Shown here: positions 48,101 through 55,173 of the stretch, piece by piece
Numbering within the stretch: the first letter of the stretch is position 1
Layout: each line of letters begins with the position of its first letter
DNA from: JBKQVT01 sp963804825
Lineage (GTDB): Bacteria > Planctomycetota > Planctomycetia > Pirellulales > Thermoguttaceae
Length of the DNA: 64,000 nucleotides
Direction: 5' to 3'
Assembly (NCBI GenBank): GCA_963804825.1
Contig: CAWDRV010000004.1
Span: 62,001 to 126,000 of the forward strand
The notes under the pieces: model-generated
Database searches by the model: none
What the model was told of the DNA's origin: nothing
What the model saw: the letters and a program-made list of their open reading frames with translations, nothing else
Translations under genes and position numbers: made by a program

Positions 48101-50296
48101 CGTGCCGTTGCCGGACAAGACGCCCTGGATGCTCGTCGCGCCAGTATAGGTGTTATTGCCGTCGAGTTGCAGCACGCCCGTGCCGTTCTTCGTCAGTGCG
48201 ATGACGCCGGTCGTATTCTTGATGGCGCCCGAGAACGTGCTGCTGGCGTTGCCGGTGCCGACGGTCAGCGTGGAGGTGGTGGTTGCGGCAACGTTGTCGA
48301 TGGTGGCCGCGCCGGATAGTGTGCTCACGTTGACGTTGAAGCCGTGCAGGTCGAGGACGCCGCTGGAGACGGTCACGGCGCGGTTCACTCCGAGCGCAGA
48401 GGAGTTGCCGACTTGCAGGGTGCCGCCGCTGATCGTCGTCCCGCCCGTGTAGAGGTTCCCGCCGGCCAGGACCAGCGTCCCGGCGCCCGACTTGGTGAGG
48501 CTGTAGGTGGGGCCGCTGATCGCGCCGCTGACGGTGAGGGTGTTCGACGCGACCGTCACGGTGCGGCTGCTGCTCATGCTGACGGCGCCGTTGCCGAGGC
48601 TGAGGTCGTTGCTGCCGGCGAAGGCGAAGTCGCCGTCCCAGTTCTGCGTGTTGTTGGTGCCAAGCGCGAGACTGCCGCCGCTGGTGTTGCCCAGCGTGCC
48701 GCCGGTGATCGTGAGGGCGCCGGTGCCCACGGCGGAGACGGCGTTGATGTTAAGCGTCCCGTTGGAAAGGGTCGTCCCGCCGCCGTAGAGGTTGCTGCCG
48801 CTGAGTGTCAGCGCGCCCGTGCCCGACTTCACCACGGCGACGATGCCGCTGCCGTTTAGAATCTTTCCTGTGAATGCGCCGTTGCCGGTGCCGCCGATGG
48901 TCAGCGTGGAAGTGGTGGATGCGAGAAGGTTCTCGACGGTCCCCGCGCCGGAGAGTGAACCGATGGTGGGGTTGTAGTTGTGCAGGTCGAGGATGCCGCT
49001 GGTGATCGTCACGGCGCCGTTGGTCGATCCAAGCGCCAAGGTGCTGCCGACTTGCAGGGTGCCGCCGCTCGGCGTACCGGCATTCGTAATGCCGCCGCTA
49101 AAGGAGTTGCTGCCGCTGAGGACCGTCACACTGGCGGGCGTGGATGTCTTGAGGACGCTGCCGCTGCCGCTGATGTTGCCGCTGTAGGTCACCGCGCTGT
49201 TCGAGCCGAAGGTCAACGCCGCGTTGTCGACGATGGGGCTGGCAAGGTTGGCGGCGTTCCCGCTGCCGGTGAGATCCAGGGTGCCGCCGCTGATGGTTGT
49301 GGTGCCGGTGTAGGTATTGGTGCCGCTGAGCACCATCTGGCCGCTGCCCGACTTGGTGAACCCCCAGCCATGGCCGCCGTCCCCGATGGCGCCCGCGATG
49401 GTGAAATTGCCACTGTCGAAGTCGTTCACGGTGTAATTACTGCCGCCGAGCGTGAGGGCGGCGGCGCTGCTGGTAGCGATGCCGAGGGTGCCGCCAACGG
49501 CGAAGTTGCCGTTCAAATACCAAGTCTGCGTGCTATGGAGCGTGTACACCCCACCGGTGGCGGAGATGGTGCCGCCGGTGATCGTGAAGGGGCCGGTGCC
49601 GATAGGGGAGGTATAATAGCTGTTGGAAAATTGGAGCGTCCCATTGGCAAGCGTCGTGCCGCCGGTGTAGCTGTTGTTGTTCAAGATCGTCAGCACATTG
49701 GCGCTGTTGATGGTCACGCTGCCGCTGCCGCTGATCACGCCGGCGTAGCTCTCCGCGGCAGGATTGGCGAACGTCAGCATCGAACTGTCGCTGATGCTGC
49801 CGGCCACGGAGCCGGTTAATGCCGAGCCGTCGCCGAGTTGCAGGGTGCCGGCCGTGATCGTGGTGGCGCCGGTGTACGTGTTGCTGCCGCCCAGGATCAG
49901 CGTGCCGGCGCCGGCCGTGGTCAAACTGCTGCCGGCGATGACGGAATCGATCGTGGCGTTGTAATTGCTGGTGACCGTGCCGGACACACTCAGCGTCCCG
50001 CCGGCGACGATATACCCGGCGGCGCCGAAGGTGATGTTTCCCACACTCACCGTGTTCGAGATGCTGACGGTGCCGCTGCTGGCGGCGGTATAGAAGTCGG
50101 CGTCGTCCCCGGCCGTCCATCCTTGGAGGCTGCCGCCGCTGGTGTTCGTGGCCCAATAGCTGCTCGTGTCCCAGTACCCGCCCGTGGTCCTGTCCCAATA
50201 AAGGACCGTTGCCTGTGCTGCCGGCGTTGCCAGAAAGAGCGCCGCTCCCAACGTGATGAAAACAACCGCGACCGAAACCATCCCCTTGCTGCTCAT
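45179..50296 (-). CDS. Giant secreted beta-helix protein with LamG-like lectin domain and PEP-CTERM anchor
   Basis: A single intact frame of 1,705 residues. The signal peptide 'VAVVFITLGAALFLATPAAQ' is followed by 'TVLYWDRTTGGYWDTSSYW' and a long passenger-type beta-helix ('GAGTLILGGSNTYTGATTI' and many variants). Around 46150-46830 (residues about 1155-1385) lies a concanavalin-A-like LamG domain: 'AHLPLDGTLGAVPTTTGAIL', 'GQYVDVPANSGFNTLTAW', 'WHMVTFAVSSAGWYFYIDGG' and 'ASIDDFQLYGSVLTAAQVQQ'. The end is 'AVPEPSTFILLGVGVLGLLA' then 'CAWRRRRPA', a PEP-CTERM signal. The Thr/Ser linker before it nearly copies the linker of the 5906-18360 protein. AAAGGG precedes the ATG. Likely a surface adhesin or glycan-binding protein; unlike its sister it has no peptidase domain. 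Confidence 0.92.
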   Translation of the reverse strand: MSSKGMVSVAVVFITLGAALFLATPAAQATVLYWDRTTGGYWDTSSYWATNTSGGSLQGWTAGDDADFYTAASSGTVSISNTVSVGNITFGAAGYIVAGGTLSVSGTVTSNYNATIDSVIAGSSLTTAGAGTLILGGSNTYTGATTITAGTLQLGDGSALTGSVAGSISDSSMLTFANPAAESYAGVISGSGSVTINSANVLTILNNNSYTGGTTLANGTLQFSNSYYTSPIGTGPFTITGGTISATGGVYTLHSTQTWYLNGNFAVGGTLGIATSSAAALTLGGSNYTVNDFDSGNFTIAGAIGDGGHGWGFTKSGSGQMVLSGTNTYTGTTTISGGTLDLTGSGNAANLASPIVDNAALTFGSNSAVTYSGNISGSGSVLKTSTPASVTVLSGSNSFSGGITNAGTPSGGTLQVGSTLALGSTNGAVTITSGILDLHNYNPTIGSLSGAGTVENLLASTTSTLTIGGTGNGAFTGKILNGSGIVAVVKSGTGALTLSGSNLYGGGTTLSNGTLNINAVSAVGTGALTITGGTLGNTSGGSLALGTNNTQNWDGDFAFAGSNDLSLGNGAVSMSSSRTVTVASNTLTVSGAISGPTYSLTKSGAGTLVLAGGNLYTGGTTISGGTLQVGNSSALGVNRAVTVSSGVLDLHGFNVNVSTLSGAATIDNVAATTTSTLTVGTGNASSTFSGAIKNTTGVIALTKNGTGVLQLDGNNTYTGATSIQGVLSGNGTLASTVTVNSAAYLAPGDNTSGNFSGAGTLTLGGLTLNTGSIVDLDLGTSSDLAKVTGTLTLTGGTVNVTAGSGFGVGNYEIMSYSGFSGNVSNLTVGTLPGGYSAVLVNTGSQINLDVTGAALTWTGSQNSSWDTTSVNWSTGGGTATYADPSPVVFNDSAGTANGTVVLSGTTFSPTTITVNNSTVSYTLSGDGTIGGSTSLTKSGGGTLIIAMPNNTYSGSTNLTAGVLQIAADSTLSGGSLTSGPLGTGTLILSGGTLEDDGSGRTLVNPISVTGNVTLASGGAGGLTLSGNTLAITGSPTITVAAPTTIGDQITGGSLVLAGASTLTLTAATNTYTGPTLVEGGSLVGNVANIPTAVTLSNNANVTFNQTSAGTLNVGVSGTGSLTQIGGSVLTLGPSLSYSGNTTVGSGTLQLGSGVLPTVAHLPLDGTLGAVPTTTGAILDTSGHGYNGTITAAGANYVTGQINQGMQLNGQYVDVPANSGFNTLTAWTDSIWMNLSQSGDPNTNGGSWCFVNGRGLDTGPGGFYEVYNGSVIKTGIQNASQQWINEGGQSITCSITANSWHMVTFAVSSAGWYFYIDGGLNGSASGTLGGNPVFSPGGNDMYVGGRPSTNNWYNSTVASIDDFQLYGSVLTAAQVQQLYYNGAIQNGLLPSNTPVQLANGTMLDLDGQNQTIDSLADSGPGSGGTVTTSIAGASGTATLTLAPAGTAAFSGSIQDGDPVALTMNGPGKQILSGVSDYSGGTTIAGGTLQVGNSSALGSSSGAATVSAGVLDLHSYNVGVGALSGTGTIDNLAGASTSTLTAGNGDASSTFSGVIQNTTGVVALAKTGGGILVLDGTSTYTGGTTVSSGTLDFATPAATPSTGIITVPQGGYVALGALSGASSPVTEADTTDATETVANTSGASGTVATTSTVSETAATVGGSAAWLTGGAGIAAGAAAVPEPSTFILLGVGVLGLLACAWRRRRPA

Positions 50297-51125
50297 AACA
50301 ACCCTTTCAACTCACGAATTTAGAAACGACGTAGAGAAATTTCCAACGCAAGACGCGCCCGGTGGCATAGAAGTGCAACCCCCCCATCCGCTTGTCCAAC
50401 CCGCGTTCCGGAAGACAGCAACCCGTAACGGTTACGCGGAACAAACGGGTCTTGACGGACAAGCCGGTCCCTGTAACCGCATTAGACAAACCTTCCCTTA
50501 ATATAAGCAAAACCGATTCGTTCTTTTCCGACGAAGCTCGGATAACATATTTTCAACACGTTCCTTGCCGTTTCCATGGTTTGGTTCCACGATGTCGATG
50601 GGCGGGCGTACCGCGGCGGTCGGCGCCGGAACGGCATGGCGTCGGCTCGCCTATCTTCCAGGGAAGCATCAGGGGCGTCACGTCGGAACATTTCCTGCAA
50701 ACCATTGTAGGTCAATGACTTATGTAGTTTTATTTATCGCCGATTGTCCGTGGAATGCAGGGACTTGTCCAGGTGGAGCGATCGCACGGCCGTCGATCGG
50801 CGTTTCGGACCGGGTGCTTATTGGGGTGAGGACCGCGAGGCAATCACCGCCGCAATTCTATAAATTTATTACGGGATATTTATAAATTTTTTCACGGTCT
50901 CACACCCTGCGACCGCTAACGGTGTCTGCGAAAATTAGCCAGGGCAAACAACCGCCGGAGGCTGCTCGGCGGCCTGCCGCCGGGCGTGGTGTGGGGGGCC
51001 GTGAAGCGGTAGAATGGCGCAGCGGCTGTTCCGAGGTCGGGGCGGCTCAACAAGATCTAGCCGCTAATGTAACGCGTCAGCCTGTTGGGTCCTTCTCGTG
51101 GAATGGAATCGGTAGGGATTTCGAC
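50297..51125. other. 830-bp non-coding region upstream of the second adhesin
   Basis: I find no supportable gene. The adhesin's regulatory DNA must lie here, but no strong minus-strand promoter stands out. Notable features are the small palindrome GTAACCGTTAC-like stretch near 50430, and an AT-rich pocket at 50853-50895 with the direct repeat TATAAATTT (50859-50867 and 50881-50889) in otherwise GC-rich DNA. A 77-codon minus-strand frame at 50482-50715 has no recognisable motif or ribosome site and was not called. Confidence 0.5.
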
Positions 51126-51133
51126 CCGGGGGG

Positions 51134-51281
51134 TCGTTTGATAATAGCCCAGCGATTTATCGCTGGGTAGCGAAAGGCCGCAATTCCATTTTCGTCCCGT
51201 AGGGACGATTGAATGTCGTCGGGTGGCACTGGCGTTTCGCCAGTGCTGGGAAAGACACGGGCAAGATGCCCGTGCCACCCA
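51134..51281. repeat. Two adjacent REP families
   Basis: 51134-51210 carries GATAATAGCCCAGCGATTTA followed by CGCTGGGT and CGTCCCGTAGGGACGATTGA, the same REP family found in tandem inside the MITE-like element at 28919. Directly after it, 51221-51281 is bounded by GGGTGGCAC and GTGCCACCC and contains CACTGGCG-TTT-CGCCAGTG, shared with 45054-45075. The block separates the adhesin's upstream region from the ABC-transporter operon. Confidence 0.7.
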
Positions 51282-51362
51282 GCCCAACATCAAACGCAAC
51301 AGATAACTGCAAAGCGCATAACCGGCCGGACGAACCCGGCAGGAGTCCCCTGCGAGGCCTTG

Positions 51363-52535
51363 TCAGGCGAACACTTCGCAGCCCTTGGGTTCCGGGGCCG
51401 GAAAGGTTACGCCGCAGTTGGCGCAGGTTTCCCTGTCGCGCGGGACGTCCTGTCCGCAGGCCGGACACTTTTCCAGCGGCGGCCAGCGGCGGTGGAAGAG
51501 ATAGGCCACCAGGCCCGGAACGCCCGCCAGTACGACGAACGCGAACCATAGGCCGCTTGCGGGCTGATAGAAGCGGCGATGCCGGCGGAAGCAGTGCCAG
51601 GCCAGTGCCGCGGCCAGCAGCGAGACGACCAGCATCGGCGGCCACGATGCGGCCAGGCTCCGCGCCAGGGCCGCGGAGTAAGTCGGCTCCAGTCCGATCT
51701 TCAGGTAATCCCAAGGGTCGGTCACCGTGGCCAGAAAGGCGAGTGCGACCGGGGCCGGAAAGACCAGCGCCGTCTTCCACGGGTCAGTTTCATCGCTATA
51801 CCTGTCACCCTCGCCCAGGCAGACCTCGGCTCGCCGCGAGACCGTCCCGGACGGATCGATCCACAGAAGTTCCGCGCACGAGCTGCGATCGGGAAGCAGG
51901 CGACTGGCGGTGAGCAGCGCCCTGCCCGCGTCAAGTTCGTACAAGCCGATGCTTCGGTCGCGAAATTCTTCGGGAATCAGGAACGCGGCGTGTTGCTTTC
52001 CCGTTGCGTCGAAGAGGAGGACCCGATCCGTGGTCCGGACCGCCAGTTTCGGGTGGCGATGGATGCGAGGAGCCTCCTTCCCGGCGACCTCCCACGTCGG
52101 AGCCGTATACAACATTCCCGCGGCAATCAGGTCGGCCGATTCCAGGAGCGTTTTGACCGATCCGGTCCGCAGATCGACCTCGAGGAGTTGAGCCCCGGAG
52201 ATCATGTCTACGTTCCACTGGGGAAACTCCGGCTCATCGTTAGAGTAGGCGGCCGCATGGGGCATGTTGTAGCGGTTGTATGCGTTTGGGGGCAATGCCG
52301 TACCGCTTGCCAGTTTAGCGCCGTCCATGGGAAACCACTGTTCGACGGGCGGTTGATCGGGCCGAAAGCCGTCGCGCCCGATGAAGCCCACGCAAAGTTT
52401 GCTTTGGCTGTCATAGCCGACGAAGTAGCCGCGGCCGTCGCGGGCCCCGTCGTGAAGGAAGTACCAAAGGTTGGGCGGCATCCGCCCGTCGCTGAATCGC
52501 CCGATGCGGGTGTAGCCATCCAACGGAAACGTCAC
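51363..52535 (-). CDS. Membrane protein with C-terminal zinc ribbon (C-terminal part of a frameshifted gene)
   Basis: A 390-residue frame that begins with GTG exactly where the preceding frame stops, so it is probably the rest of the gene starting at 52837. The first 260 residues are beta-rich and soluble ('YTRIGRFSDGRMPPNLWYFL'), with no recognised family. Two membrane spans follow at about residues 300-350 ('WPPMLVVSLLAAALAWHCF' and 'LWFAFVVLAGVPGLVAYLF'). The tail is a zinc ribbon: 'CPACGQDVPRDRETCANCGV', two CxxC pairs. Proteins of this shape recur at the end of GntR/ABC operons in Planctomycetota (my recollection, not shown here). Function unknown; perhaps an accessory subunit sensing or coupling the transporter. 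Confidence 0.7.
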   Translation of the reverse strand: MTFPLDGYTRIGRFSDGRMPPNLWYFLHDGARDGRGYFVGYDSQSKLCVGFIGRDGFRPDQPPVEQWFPMDGAKLASGTALPPNAYNRYNMPHAAAYSNDEPEFPQWNVDMISGAQLLEVDLRTGSVKTLLESADLIAAGMLYTAPTWEVAGKEAPRIHRHPKLAVRTTDRVLLFDATGKQHAAFLIPEEFRDRSIGLYELDAGRALLTASRLLPDRSSCAELLWIDPSGTVSRRAEVCLGEGDRYSDETDPWKTALVFPAPVALAFLATVTDPWDYLKIGLEPTYSAALARSLAASWPPMLVVSLLAAALAWHCFRRHRRFYQPASGLWFAFVVLAGVPGLVAYLFHRRWPPLEKCPACGQDVPRDRETCANCGVTFPAPEPKGCEVFA

Positions 52536-52837
52536 ATCTTGCGCGGCATCGCCAGAGAAGCGCTTTCAAGCCAACTCTCATTCTCCTTGGGGCGCGGCAC
52601 CTCGCTGCCATCCAGGGCATAGTACGTCACATGCTGATACCCGTCGTACGCATAGTGTTGAATCAAGGGCGTGCCGTCCGCGCGGACCACCAGGTCCTGG
52701 TTGACGTAGCGATTCGGGTACAGCCCTTCCCAGATCGAAATGCCCCAACGGGCAAAAAATGCGAACACGGCCCCGAAACCGAGGGCAAGGATCACGGCCA
52801 GGCCGAGCGGGCGAACAATCCCTTGTGGTTTGGACAT
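52532..52837 (-). CDS. N-terminal part of the frameshifted membrane/zinc-ribbon protein
   Basis: ATG at 52837 has an excellent ribosome site (AAGGGGAGC). The 101 residues comprise an N-terminal membrane anchor ('LGLAVILALGFGAVFAFFAR') and an extracytoplasmic stretch 'LYPNRYVNQDLVVRADGTPL' and 'HYAYDGYQHVTYYALDGSEV' ending '..AMPRKM'. The stop overlaps the GTG of the following frame (51363-52535) in 'GATGTGACG', and the sense continues smoothly as 'FPLDGYTRIGRFSD'. A one-base error is therefore more likely than two separate genes, but coupled translation of two proteins cannot be excluded. Confidence 0.6.
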   Translation of the reverse strand: MSKPQGIVRPLGLAVILALGFGAVFAFFARWGISIWEGLYPNRYVNQDLVVRADGTPLIQHYAYDGYQHVTYYALDGSEVPRPKENESWLESASLAMPRKM

Positions 52838-52852
52838 AGCAGCTCCCCTTAA

Positions 52853-52980
52853 TTTCTGTTGCGGACGCGTCTGTAGGGTGGGTCGAGCGCAGCGAGCCCC
52901 ACCAAAACCCGCCAAAAACTAAGTGGTGGGGCTCGCTGCGCTCGACCCACCCTACAAATTTCCGACCTTCCACAACAGAA
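52853..52980. repeat. Inverted-repeat element with TTTCTGTTGCGGA end, different core
   Basis: Perfect 33-bp inverted arms at 52872-52904 and 52924-52956 (TGTAGGGTGGGTCGAGCG at the outer edge) are enclosed by short outer inverts TTCTGTTG (52854-52861) and CAACAGAA (52973-52980). The outer sequences match the element at 36306-36436, while the inner arms are unrelated. It lies between the permease gene and the membrane/zinc-ribbon gene within the ABC operon. Confidence 0.75.
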
Positions 52981-52985
52981 CGTCT

Positions 52986-53648
52986 TCATGAGAAATCGCG
53001 CGTCCGGGCGGTGAAGTGGATCAGTCCGATCAGGCAGGCGGCTGCCAGCAGAAGCGCCGCGACGCCCAGCAACGGCCAGAACAAAAAGCAGATCGCCAGC
53101 AGGAAGGCGAGGACTGCCCCCGCCACCAAGGGCAACAGCCGCGTGCCGAACCAGCGTGCCGGCCGAATTCCCGCGAGAAAGGCGGCCAGGTAGACGATGG
53201 CAATCACGCCCCAAGCCTCCCAGGCCCACGCCGTCATCCACCACAGAAATGGGCTGGCGTGCTTGCCAGGCATCGCCGCCCAGGCGGCGTAGGACAAAAT
53301 GGCGATCAGTCCGCAGAGCAGGTACAATCCCCCGCCGACGACAAGCTTGACTCCGAGCACTTTCCATAGGCTCACCGGGCGGTGCAGCAGAAACAACCAG
53401 GTGCCGTGGCGCGATTCCGTAACCGTCTGCCCCAGCCCCAAAGCGATGGCAAACGCGACGGAGACGAAGCAGAAGAATAGGAGGAACTGGCCGTCGAGAA
53501 AAGGAATTTCCCAGACGTTTCCCTTCGCGCAGAACGGCAAAATGGTGTGGCCGGTGCAGTTGCCCACGAAGGCCAGGTGCGCCAGCAGCGCGACCAGCGT
53601 GATCCGGGCCGTCTCACGCAATTCTTTCAGCAGCAACGCTTTCAGCAT
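52986..53648 (-). CDS. ABC-2 type transporter permease
   Basis: A 220-residue integral membrane protein with about six spans, for example 'LLFFCFVSVAFAIALGLGQ', 'GLYLLCGLIAILSYAAWAA' and 'LLAICFLFWPLLGVAALLLA'. The motif 'TESRHGTWLFLLHRPVSLWK' in the first cytoplasmic loop is typical of ABC-2 permeases of YtrC/D- and drug- or bacteriocin-export type, which couple to the ATPase through it. The start 'MLKALLLKELRETARITLVA' overlaps the end of the ATPase gene by 35 bp. Substrate unknown. Confidence 0.85.
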   Translation of the reverse strand: MLKALLLKELRETARITLVALLAHLAFVGNCTGHTILPFCAKGNVWEIPFLDGQFLLFFCFVSVAFAIALGLGQTVTESRHGTWLFLLHRPVSLWKVLGVKLVVGGGLYLLCGLIAILSYAAWAAMPGKHASPFLWWMTAWAWEAWGVIAIVYLAAFLAGIRPARWFGTRLLPLVAGAVLAFLLAICFLFWPLLGVAALLLAAACLIGLIHFTARTRDFS

Positions 53649-54565
53649 CGGATGCCTCTCCCATGAATATCGGCAGCGCGCGCCGCGGCCCGCGCGTGTA
53701 CTCGATAAAGGCGTCTTCCAGGTTCAATTCGATCACGTCCACCGCCCGCGGGCCCAACGACTCGGCCAGGCGGCGATGTTCCTCGCTGTATCCCACGACG
53801 ATCAGTTCCCGCTTCTGTCCGACCTGCCGGTTGCTGACCAGGCCCGGGCAGGCGGGGACTTCCGGCGGCTCGCGATCGAATTCCAGCACCACCTTGCGGA
53901 TGGATTCCTTGAAGTAATCGGTCGGGCAATCCACCCGCAGGACGCCGTCGACAAGGATTCCGATGCGGTCGGCCACCCGTTCCACGTCGCCCAGGATATG
54001 CGAACTGAAGAGGATGGTGCGTCCGCGGCGCTGGATGATCTGGATCAGCGATTCGAGAAAATCGCGGCGGACGACCGTGTCCAGCCCGAGGGTCGGGTCG
54101 TCGAGGATCAGCAGTTCGGGATCGGAGGCGACGCAGAGGGCCAGCGAGAACCTGCGCCCGTTCGCCGTGCGAGAGCCGCCGAATCTTGGCCCGCCGCGAG
54201 AGCTGGAAATGATCGAGGATCTGTTCCAACAGGCCGCCGTTCCAGTTGCGATAGAACGCGCGGGTGAACCGCGCCGCGTCGCCGACGGTCATCCAACGAT
54301 ACAACGGGTGGCCTTCGGCCAGATAGGCGATCCGAGAGCGCGTCTGGGGACGGAGTTCCAGGGCGTCTTCGCCCAGCACTTCCGCCCGGCCGTAGTCCGG
54401 ATGCACCATTCCCAGGAGCATCTTGATCACGGTCGATTTGCCGGCCCCGTTTCGTCCCAGCAGTCCGTAGACCAACCCCTGGGCGACGCGCAAATCGAGC
54501 GAATCGACCACGCGGCGGCCGTCGTAGTATTTCGTCAGGCGGTGCGTAACGATCATGTCGGGCAT
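53614..54565 (-). CDS. ABC transporter ATP-binding protein (frameshifted)
   Basis: About 316 residues after repair. 'VYGLLGRNGAGKSTVIKMLL' is Walker A, 'RIAYLAEGHPLYRWMTVGD' the Q-loop region, 'IRRLSHGERAQ' the ABC signature, and 'DPELLILDDPTLGLDTVVRR' Walker B plus D-loop in the next frame, then 'GRTILFSSHILGDVERVADR' the H-loop. One base is lost near 54160 between the signature and 'SLALCVASDPELL'. ATG at 54565. It follows the GntR gene by 17 bp and overlaps the permease gene, a standard YtrA-B-C arrangement used in cell-envelope stress and antibiotic-export operons. Confidence 0.88.
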
Positions 54566-54582
54566 AGCGGGCAAGTCCTCTG

Positions 54583-54987
54583 TTACTGTTCTGCTTGAGC
54601 CGCAGTTTGCCATTGGAACTGCTTGGCGCGCGCGGAGACCAAGGTCATCACTTCGTCGGCGCGGAATCCCAGGTGGACCGCCTCGGTCAGGAAATGGTCC
54701 ATCAACTCCTCGAACCGTTCCTTGCGGACTTTCCGGGTCAACTCCGCCTTGGGCCGGGCCACGAACACCCCCAGGCCCGGACGCGTGTTCAGAATCCCTT
54801 CCCGTTCCAATTCCGTATAGACGCGGGCCACGGTGTTCGGGTTGATGACCAGCAAGCGCGACAGTTCGCGGACCGAGGGGAGGCGGTCCTCGGGCTGGAC
54901 CCGTCCCCGCGCGACGGCCTCGCGAAGCTGCCGCGCCAGTTGGCGGTAAATCGGCAGCCGGCAGGTTGGATCGATCTGGAACTCCAT
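54583..54987 (-). CDS. GntR family regulator, YtrA subfamily
   Basis: About 134 residues. 'CRLPIYRQLARQLREAVARG' and 'LPSVRELSRLLVINPNTVAR' form the winged helix typical of GntR proteins, followed by 'VYTELEREGILNTRPGLGVF' and a short dimerisation tail, the YtrA pattern with no ligand domain. ATG at 54987; an in-frame GTG at 54993 is possible. It should repress its own operon (ABC transporter and membrane protein), and an inverted repeat matching the expected operator overlaps the promoter just upstream (55003-55042). Confidence 0.9.
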   Translation of the reverse strand: MEFQIDPTCRLPIYRQLARQLREAVARGRVQPEDRLPSVRELSRLLVINPNTVARVYTELEREGILNTRPGLGVFVARPKAELTRKVRKERFEELMDHFLTEAVHLGFRADEVMTLVSARAKQFQWQTAAQAEQ

Positions 54988-55002
54988 GGGCACCTCGACT
55001 AA

Positions 55003-55042
55003 CTGTACTAGGAATCTTACTACAGATGCGCAAGCGTGTCAA
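55003..55042 (-). promoter_or_regulatory. Promoter and overlapping operator of the GntR/ABC operon
   Basis: On the minus strand TTGACA (55042-55037), a 17-bp spacer and TAAGAT (55019-55014) form a good promoter, about 20-30 bp from the GntR start. An imperfect inverted repeat, CTGTACTAGG / CTTACTACAG (55003-55012 and 55016-55025, 8 of 10 positions symmetric), covers the -10 box. This is the classic layout for autorepression by the GntR protein. Confidence 0.6.
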
Positions 55043-55082
55043 GGGCGGTGGATGGATTTTTTGGGTCTCGCCATACGCGCGG

Positions 55083-55111
55083 TTGTCCGGCCCATTGTGT
55101 CTGAATATACT
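55083..55111 (+). promoter_or_regulatory. Promoter of the secreted papain-like protein gene
   Basis: TTGTCC (55083-55088), 17-bp spacer, TATACT (55106-55111). The -10 box matches 5 of 6 and the -35 box 4 of 6. The predicted start (about 55118) is about 55 bp before the ATG at 55174. It diverges from the GntR promoter about 40 bp away. Confidence 0.5.
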
Positions 55112-55173
55112 TTCAAGGCACTGCCAACGAACCCGAATGGTCCCTTCACGGCTTGGTCGGAAAAGACAACTCG

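Noticed and set aside
50482..50715. 77-codon minus-strand frame upstream of the second adhesin
   Set aside because: No ribosome site, no recognisable family, and composition like surrounding non-coding DNA.
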